Under the pieces are notes generated by a model. The model was given only the letters and a program-made list of their open reading frames with translations. It searched no databases and was not told the DNA's origin. Below are positions 58,075 to 64,000 of a stretch of DNA of 64,000 bases, in pieces. Made by a program: the position numbers and the translations under genes. The stretch's first letter is position 1; the number at the start of each line of letters is the position of its first letter. The stretch spans positions 141,012-205,011 of the forward strand of contig JANBPK010000847.1 in assembly GCA_027579435.1 (NCBI GenBank). Reading direction: 5' to 3'. The DNA comes from Candolleomyces eurysporus (lineage: Eukaryota > Basidiomycota > Agaricomycetes > Agaricales > Psathyrellaceae).

Positions 58075-60223
58075 TCATTCGTCAGTATCCAAATCGAGAG
58101 TACATTCCTCCGAATTCATCTCCGCGGGCTTATACGCAGACCAGGATAACGACTTGCCGACAAATTTTCCAGGGTTAAAAACATGACAGCCTGTATATGT
58201 CAGGCCGTAGCGATCGTATTTATCTGCTATGATCAACTAGAAGAATGATGTGAGCGACAGGGTCAATCAATTGATAGCTCGACGCTCACCGTGGTAGGCA
58301 AGGGGTAGAGCCGAAGAGTGTGATCATAGTCTGAGAGAGTTGGTTGGATGTGAAGGGACAAGGGACACAGGTGCCCTTGATCTAATATTGTTTGCACCAG
58401 CTGCAGCATTTATCAGTCACCAAGCGAGCTCTATGAATGTTCATCGGCTTACATATCGTTTGAGATCCTCGCTCTTCACTTCGGGCTTTACACCGACTAT
58501 GTTGCGTAGCATCTTCGACATCAGATCTTCCCGGAAAATGACAATTTCTTGGTTNAAAAAATTTGATACGACAGGGATTGGAGACAAAATGGGCCTTGGG
58601 TAACCTCGCCTTGAGCTTGGTGACTAGTGTTGAAAGAATTGGCCGGTATGGAAGGACTGAATTAACTGTGATATCCAACGGACCTGGGACGAACACAAAA
58701 TGAGTAGAGCGAGCCATTGCAGGGTAAGAAGCGATGAGGTCTGCTAGGGCATCGAAGTTGTCTATAATATAGTATGTTTTAGTCGAAGGTAGGCTTTGCA
58801 AACAGGGAGGCACAGACCTTGATAACTCTGGATGTCTCGAGCATTGCCGTGAGCAATAGATTTACTTGTGAAGCTACCACACATAATGATGACCTTCGGC
58901 ACAAAGTCGTTCTCCACGCAGTTGTCGAATATTTTCTGCAGCCCAGGGAGCGTTTCCCTGTGATCCAGCCACACATCCGAAAAACAAAAGAAGTGAACAT
59001 CAGGCAGTTCTTCCTTTATCCGGTCGGCGAATTGTTTCTACGGAGAAGGTCAGGTTGGTTTGTAACCAGGAGTGAGAGATTGTTTTACATCCTCTAGCAG
59101 TGATGTTGACCCTTTCCCCAGGAAATCAATGTGTCCATATATCGACCTTTGACATCGTGAGCAAGCAGCATTCCGGGAGGAATATGAAGACATTCAAACC
59201 TGCCAATTTCTCGGGGTTCACAAGGTGGCTGGCCAATGGCAATGATTTCCAGCGTTGCCTCTTCAGTGTATTCGCCTTCAACAAGAACAAAGCATCCGTC
59301 TGTGAAGAACCCTTCTCCAGGCTCGTCCTGCAAAGCGTCAGGTAGAGCATGGCGGATCGTGGAGAGCTACGGACCAATTTTGAGAAGTCCAACTCGACTC
59401 GACCATCTGTGTCCTCCAGACAGACCTTCCCTTCTTTGTTATGTGCAAGCATTCCAAGGAGTAGGAATCTTTCTCCTGCCCTTCCTAGCAGTTGCTTCGT
59501 AGATTTAAGCTGCAAAATACCTCAATAAACACGGTATTACAGATATGAGGTTTGCACTCACTGTCACCAGTCTCTCTCGATCTCGGGATGGGAGAGTGGA
59601 AGGGGCAAAATGCTCATTCCGCAATACGCACTGCTTGATGATGTTAAGCCTATCTCGTATTGAAGCTATCCGCGAATCCGCAGAGCCGGAAATCGTCAGA
59701 GCCGCTGTCACCCTACACCAGCAATCAGCCCGAGTTAGAGAATCAAGTAGCAAGGAGGTCAAAAAGTGAAGTACCTTTCAAACGTACCTCGTTCCTGGGA
59801 CCAAACCCAGCGCGGCATTTCATATGCGTCAATAAAGAACAAGTGATTTTCTGGGTCTATCAGCTCTCTTTCGACATGTGTGCGCTCTCCTCGATCTTGC
59901 AACGAATCGTAGACTCTGCGCAGGACGTCTACAGACACCTTCATCGTTGCATCTAAGACCAGGATCAGTCTTGCGCGTGCCATGAGATAGGACATAAACA
60001 CGCACCATCTTCTTTATTGTATTCCTTGGCTATCAGCTCGATACTTGTCTCGACATCTTCCTGCGCGATCCCGTGTTCGTCGAGGATGGATTCCAAGAAT
60101 TGGAGAGCATCAGGCCCGAGGGAATTACTGAATTTTCGGAAGACCTATGGATCATTAGTATGAATTAACGCGTCAAATGCTGGTGTATACCTTGATAATT
60201 AACCTCTGCCTTGGATTCGACAT
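58075..60223 (-). CDS. DPB2: DNA polymerase epsilon subunit B (Dpb2/POLE2)
   Basis: ATG at 60223 ([19 protein letters not shown]) to TGA at 58075, in many short exons. The N-terminal helical domain ([13 protein letters not shown]) is followed by [171 protein letters not shown] and [20 protein letters not shown]. These match the inactive phosphoesterase and OB-fold core of Dpb2, which links Pol epsilon to the CMG helicase. The N at 58555, beside a T run on this strand, breaks the frame unless skipped. Confidence 0.94.
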
Positions 60224-60260
60224 GGTCGTGGTGGTGGAACGAGTGAAAGTTGGAACGCGT
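60168..60260. promoter_or_regulatory. Two MluI cell-cycle boxes at DPB2
   Basis: ACGCGT occurs at 60255-60260, 32 bases upstream of the DPB2 ATG, and at 60168-60173 in its first intron. In yeasts the MBF factor binds ACGCGT and drives S-phase genes such as those for polymerase epsilon. The first copy lies within the 152-base promoter shared with PHAF1. Confidence 0.45.
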
Positions 60261-60375
60261 CCGGACAGTTGATAGCCCCAAACGGCAACCAGAGTCATTC
60301 AGGCGAGCATCACTCCCGCCGCAATGGGGTGTGTCCCCACACAATGAACTCACTCTCCTACCTCTCTTACAGATA

Positions 60376-61896
60376 ATGTACTCAACACTCAATGTAGACA
60401 TTCGGCCAGGCGAAGGGCTTGGTATATTCGATATCGGTGCGTCCTACCAAACAACCATGTCGAAGCCCTCTTATAATGACCTCAATGTGGCACACCAGGA
60501 GCCTCATTGTGGACCATCCTCGACAGGCTCAGAGATCTACACCACATGTTCCCGCAAGTGGACGTCAAGTACGACCCAGACACCTCTGCCATTACACCAA
60601 TCATAGTCCACGTTCGTCCTCACCTGGACCTGCTCTTCTCAGGCAGGAGTCAAAGGCTGCACACTATCTCTGTGCGTCGACTGAGAGATCCCAATCCGCC
60701 TGTCATGTTGCGGTATAACGATACGGTCATATCGTCAACTGAGGAGGTCCTACGTCGGGTGGTTGTGAACAGGACATTTGGACCTACGTACCCAGGAGAT
60801 GAGCTGCGGTACCCCGGCTTGTGGTTTAGTTTCGAGGACGACTCGATTGCTGAGGGAATCAAAGGGACCCCAGCAGTTGATAGGGAGCAGGAAGTGAAGC
60901 GCGTCTTCATCTCGCAGAAAGGAAATGACGGGAAAGGTGAAGATGCCCTTGGTGAGGTCAAGGAATGCGCTGCAATGGAAGGCGACGTTTCTCGGGCAAT
61001 AGTGAAGGTGTGTTTCGGCCAAGCTGCTCTTTCTTCCATCGAGATATTCAATGGCCTCTATCGATTTGTAACCAGATTCACGACGGGGTTGTTCTCAACT
61101 TCCACGGGTCCTCCAAGTCCCTCCACGTTCGGCTGGGAGAGACCAGGGCACAGGATCTATCTATGGAACTAGGGCCTCCTGACCGGATTCATTATAAAGA
61201 AGACGAACGGATGAGCATTCATAGTTCCAAGAAACATGGAGATGCGGCAGACGATCGAGGATGTAAGAGTATCGAAATTAGATTCACTCAATGGGCTTAC
61301 CCGGTTGCAGATTTCTACAATTACTTCCACCATGGAATCGACTTTCTAATATCCGACTCAACGCACATCGTAAAGAAGGTCATCCTGCACACAAACATTG
61401 TGAGTGCGTTTGCTGTTGTCGCCCAGTTCACTACTCATTTGCACCTCGAAAGCCTGGCACCCCTTTGTTCCAACGATACAAGCGATGCTCTTGGGAAATC
61501 GAAGGTTCTCCAGAGGACGACGAAGACGGTATGTATTGTCGCCGTCTCTCAAAAACATTTCACCTACAGAACGAGAATAGACACACCACCTCGAAAGCGA
61601 TTTTACGAGAGGGTGCGTGCAAATTCATCCTGTAAAGTCATCCGGCAATTAACCCTGTTCTGCAGTTTGAAACTATCAGTCACTTCTTGGATCCTCACGG
61701 GACACCCACTTCCATGCTCCTGGACCGCACAGACGACGAAGACAACCTGACTTTACCAAGCTCTGCCACTCGTCGTGAGTATCTCTTTCTCCATGTTCAG
61801 TTTTGATTACTCAACCGGTTTCCAGTATATGGATACGACGGTATCATACTCGAAGTTACCGAATCATCACAAGTGGTGTGTGTAATGTTATTCTGA
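60376..61896 (+). CDS. PHAF1/UPF0183 family protein
   Basis: Start at 60376 (MYSTLNVDIRPGEGLGIFDI), stop TGA at 61894. The layout follows the family: an N-terminal beta-sandwich half with TILDRLRDLHHMFPQVDVKY, ITPIIVHVRPHLDLLFSG, FGPTYPGDELRYPGLWFSFE and VFISQKG. The second half has LELGPPDR-type sequence (SMELGPPDRIHYKEDERMSI), FYNYFHHGIDFLISDSTHIV, KKVILHTNIPG, WEIEGSPEDDED, ISHFLDPHGTP and YGYDGIILEVTESSQ. In animals PHAF1 (C16orf70/MYTHO) binds PI3P with BCAS3 at autophagosome formation sites; in fungi the role is unproven. It shares a very short promoter with DPB2. Confidence 0.9.
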
Positions 61897-62008
61897 GAGT
61901 AAACTACAAGAGTGGAGGTGTAAGTAGATCTATGATATACAGCGAAAGCACGACAACAACTAGAAAAGAAAAGTATGTCGACAGCGAGAGATGGGTAACA
62001 AAAGTTGG

Positions 62009-63816
62009 CTATGAAGTCGAAGGCCCGGGAGGAGGAGGAGGTTTCCGTTCGTTGAGGATGTGCCATCTGACGAGGTCGAGAGTTGCAATTGCGTCTTCAA
62101 GCGAGGAGTGACCGACACTGACGTCGGCAGTGCCAACCTGGATGACCTTGTCTAACTTCTCTTTGGCACTAAAAATTGGCTAGTCAGTTTATTAAAGTCG
62201 GAGCAAGCACTGTACCGGGCTTACAGATCTCTAAGGGACCGCCGATACGGTGGCCCAGCACGGTGGGGGAAAAGGATTGCCGTGTCTATACACCTGTGGT
62301 GTATCATTCTCATGGTCTTTAGATCATTGTCGAGAGCGTGTCCAAGAAGAATGGTTTCAGAGCTCAACAACGAGTTCAATGCCTCTCGTATTGAGGCCAG
62401 CGGCAAGGCCGCCTTGGAAAGATTTTCCTGCGTAACACCCGAAAAACGTGTATTGTAATCACTTCAAAGAGGATCAGCTTCTGAGAATGCACGAGCAGAA
62501 GTGACTTACATTACATGTACACCATCGTCCATGCGAATAAATTCGTCAAAGACCTTCTCCCCTGCACCGTCAACAATGGAGATACGTGCGACACGCATCC
62601 CACCAGTTGTATAAATCATCTCGCAATCTAACGCAGCGACGTCCAGTGTCTTCTGGCCTGCATCTGGCGGTTTAAGAAAAGAAAAGCCATGTCGGGCATG
62701 AAGATCCTCAGGCGCAGATTCGTAAAAGACATGAGGCCCATGAACGCATCCATTGGCCTCGGCTGACTGCGAGCAGCAGGTGTAAACTCGCGTCCTCTCG
62801 CCTGTCAAGGACGGAATCAATAGAGAATCACACAACGATGAGTAAAACTTGCCGTTAACACGCGTCATTAGGGCTCTCCCCCAATGATAAGTGCAGTCGT
62901 CGGCCTCCTCCATGCGTTTGACTTGGAAAGGTTGTGCGCATCGGTTGCACTTGGCCACCTTGCCCTCTAGGCTGGGCTCCCTACCTCCGACGCCTGCAGG
63001 AACGTCGACGATGTATCCCCAATCCGACAAACATTCCGTGGAATGGATTAGAGGCTCAAGCAGAGACTTAGATAGCTGTAGAGATTCAAGGGACTTTTTG
63101 GATTCTGCCCTTGCCTTGATCTCATCCTCTGTACCAACGCTGGGGTGTGAGATGAATGTGGGTGGGTCGCGGCGCTTGATAGAAGCGATACATTGGATGA
63201 CTGCCTTGACCAGACTGAGTATGAGACAGAGAATAGTTCAGAAGCACATACTACGCGATAAGTCGTCTTGGTTGACTTTTTGTACACTTCTTCTTCCTGT
63301 TTCAGAGCATGCTCGGCGGCAAGAGTCGGATTTGCCTTGTGTATGGGCTCATAGAGAGTGACAAAGTGCTCGTGAAGCTTCTTGACCATTGACTGGAGCA
63401 CGTCGTTATGGCAAGACGGAGGAGGGACGGGATGAATGGAAGGCATACCTGGCGGACGGGGATGGCGACATACGACGAAGCTGGGTTGACTCGAAGGAGA
63501 GGAACGCCGCTCTTTTGGGGTTGAATAATGAATAGTGCAATTTATCATTTCGGACAAGACTACTGACATCTGTAGAGGATGCGGCTGCTGCGACTGGGAA
63601 GGCGCGGGTCTGGAGACCGACTTTCTGAAACTTGTGGGGGGGCTCCTGGGTGCGAGAGGAGGAGGCAGAGGCGGATTTTGGGGGAGGCGAGCTGGGCCGG
63701 GGACGTTTTCCTAGGACAAGGGAGGATGTCTGAGTCTGAGTCTGAGTCTGAGTGGTCGGCGGGGGCGCGACAGGGATTTCAAGGGGAGGATTCGAATACG
63801 GGCCGGGTTGTTCCAT
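62009..63816 (-). CDS. REX3-like DEDDh RNA exonuclease with a retroelement-derived start
   Basis: The DEDDh 3'-5' exonuclease core is intact: VAALDCEMIYTTGGMRVARI (Asp, Glu), SETILLGHALDNDL (Asp) and VGHSSLEDAIATLDLVRW (His, Asp), ending GPSTS at TAG 62009. Upstream are CNRCAQPF (zinc-type pair), SDWGYIVDVP, AVIQCIASIKRRDPP and the Rex3-typical GVPLLRVNPASSYVAIPVRQ with SMVKKLHEHFVTLYEPI. Rex3-type enzymes trim RNA 3' ends, for example RNase MRP RNA. Exon 1 has no Met except MEQP at 63816, which is reverse-transcriptase sequence. An intron at 62802-62852 has a GC donor. A CAGACT short repeat (about 63731-63755) encodes Thr-Gln pairs. If the chimera is not real, the first usable Met would be 63389. 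Confidence 0.8.
62802..62852 (-). other. GC-AG intron in the REX3-like gene
   Basis: AACG|GCAAGT donor and GACAG acceptor, 51 bases; needed for the VNGERTRVYTCC junction. Confidence 0.75.
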
Positions 63817-64000
63817 ATAGATTTCTTCATCAAGCTTTCCATAGAGAAATGCCATTTTAACATCAACTGCAGTCATATACCATCCGTGAATGGCAGCGAG
63901 TGTGAAGATGAAGCGTACACTCTCATACCTGACAACAGGTGAGAATAAAGCTTCGAAATCTATTCCCTCAATTTGAGAGAACCCTTTGGCAACATATCGA
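63800..64000 (-). mobile_element. Ty1/copia retrotransposon fragment (reverse transcriptase)
   Basis: Read leftward from the window edge, the open frame gives YVAKGFSQIEGIDFEALFSP, VVRYESVRFIFTLAAIHGWY and MTAVDVKMAFLYGKLDEEIY, then MEQP. This is the start of the copia-type reverse transcriptase domain, including motif A with the catalytic-type aspartate (VDVKMAFLYG). Copia proteins normally continue EGF after MEQP; here the sequence changes to exonuclease-like Pro-rich sequence at about 63804. The element continues beyond the window, so its full extent and LTRs cannot be judged. The frame is open, which suggests a recent or selected insertion. Confidence 0.9.

Overview
The window is nuclear DNA from a filamentous basidiomycete, most likely an Agaricomycete. 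Genes are dense and on both strands, with many short introns (about 50-60 bases, GT-AG). The set is a eukaryotic housekeeping set: Ste14, a Ura3 with short N-terminal extension, Pcf11, Swt1, Fmp27, Dpb2 and a GH18 chitinase. No bacterial operons, CRISPR arrays, rRNA or convincing tRNA genes are present. I assembled gene models by eye from splice signals and reading-frame continuity. For several (STEEP1, GH18, DOM34, photolyase, kinase, xylitol dehydrogenase, RPL9) the exon lengths add up to an exact open frame.

Layout, left to right. 1-4.0 kb: the 5' part of an ankyrin-repeat gene (minus; AVO2-like), a STEEP1/CXorf56 homologue (plus), and a coiled-coil protein with a low-complexity RE/RD/RG tail (plus). 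4.0-6.2 kb: a long pyrimidine-rich stretch with no supported gene. 6.2-7.06 kb: a Ser/Pro-rich unknown gene (minus). 7.06-11.1 kb: about 4 kb without a convincing gene. 11.1-18.0 kb: GH18 chitinase, a TXNDC9/phosducin-like gene (minus), DOM34/Pelota and a class I CPD photolyase. 18.0-26.2 kb: a small Ser-rich protein, methionine synthase MET6 (minus), a Ran1/Sks1-type kinase (minus) and xylitol dehydrogenase (plus). 26.4-35.7 kb: an unknown acidic protein, mitochondrial EF-G2 (minus), STE14 (plus), URA3 (minus) and PUS7 (plus). 35.9-48 kb: an MFS transporter, a GT32 glycosyltransferase, SWT1 endoribonuclease, PCF11, ribosomal protein L9 and a DUF2985 membrane protein. 48.2-64 kb: the very large lipid-transfer gene FMP27/BLTP2 (minus), DPB2 (minus), PHAF1/UPF0183 (plus) and a REX3-like exonuclease (minus). 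The upstream end of the exonuclease runs in frame into a Ty1/copia reverse-transcriptase fragment at the window edge.

Several genes share RNA-related roles: Pcf11 (3'-end cleavage), Swt1 (nuclear mRNP quality control), Dom34 (ribosome rescue), Pus7 (pseudouridylation), Rex3-like and L9. They do not form a cluster; the arrangement looks like ordinary mixed housekeeping synteny. Divergent pairs with short shared promoters are EF-G2/STE14, URA3/PUS7 and DPB2/PHAF1.

The most interesting observations are: (i) the copia fragment fused in frame to the exonuclease gene, apparently supplying its start codon; (ii) four GC-AG introns; (iii) a photolyase with two in-frame starts that fit dual mitochondrial/nuclear targeting; (iv) a 12-bp CACGTG palindrome before MET6 and MluI-box motifs at DPB2; (v) a systematic assembly artefact, in which single N characters sit next to homopolymers and skipping them restores five genes. 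I found no convincing new multi-gene biological system.
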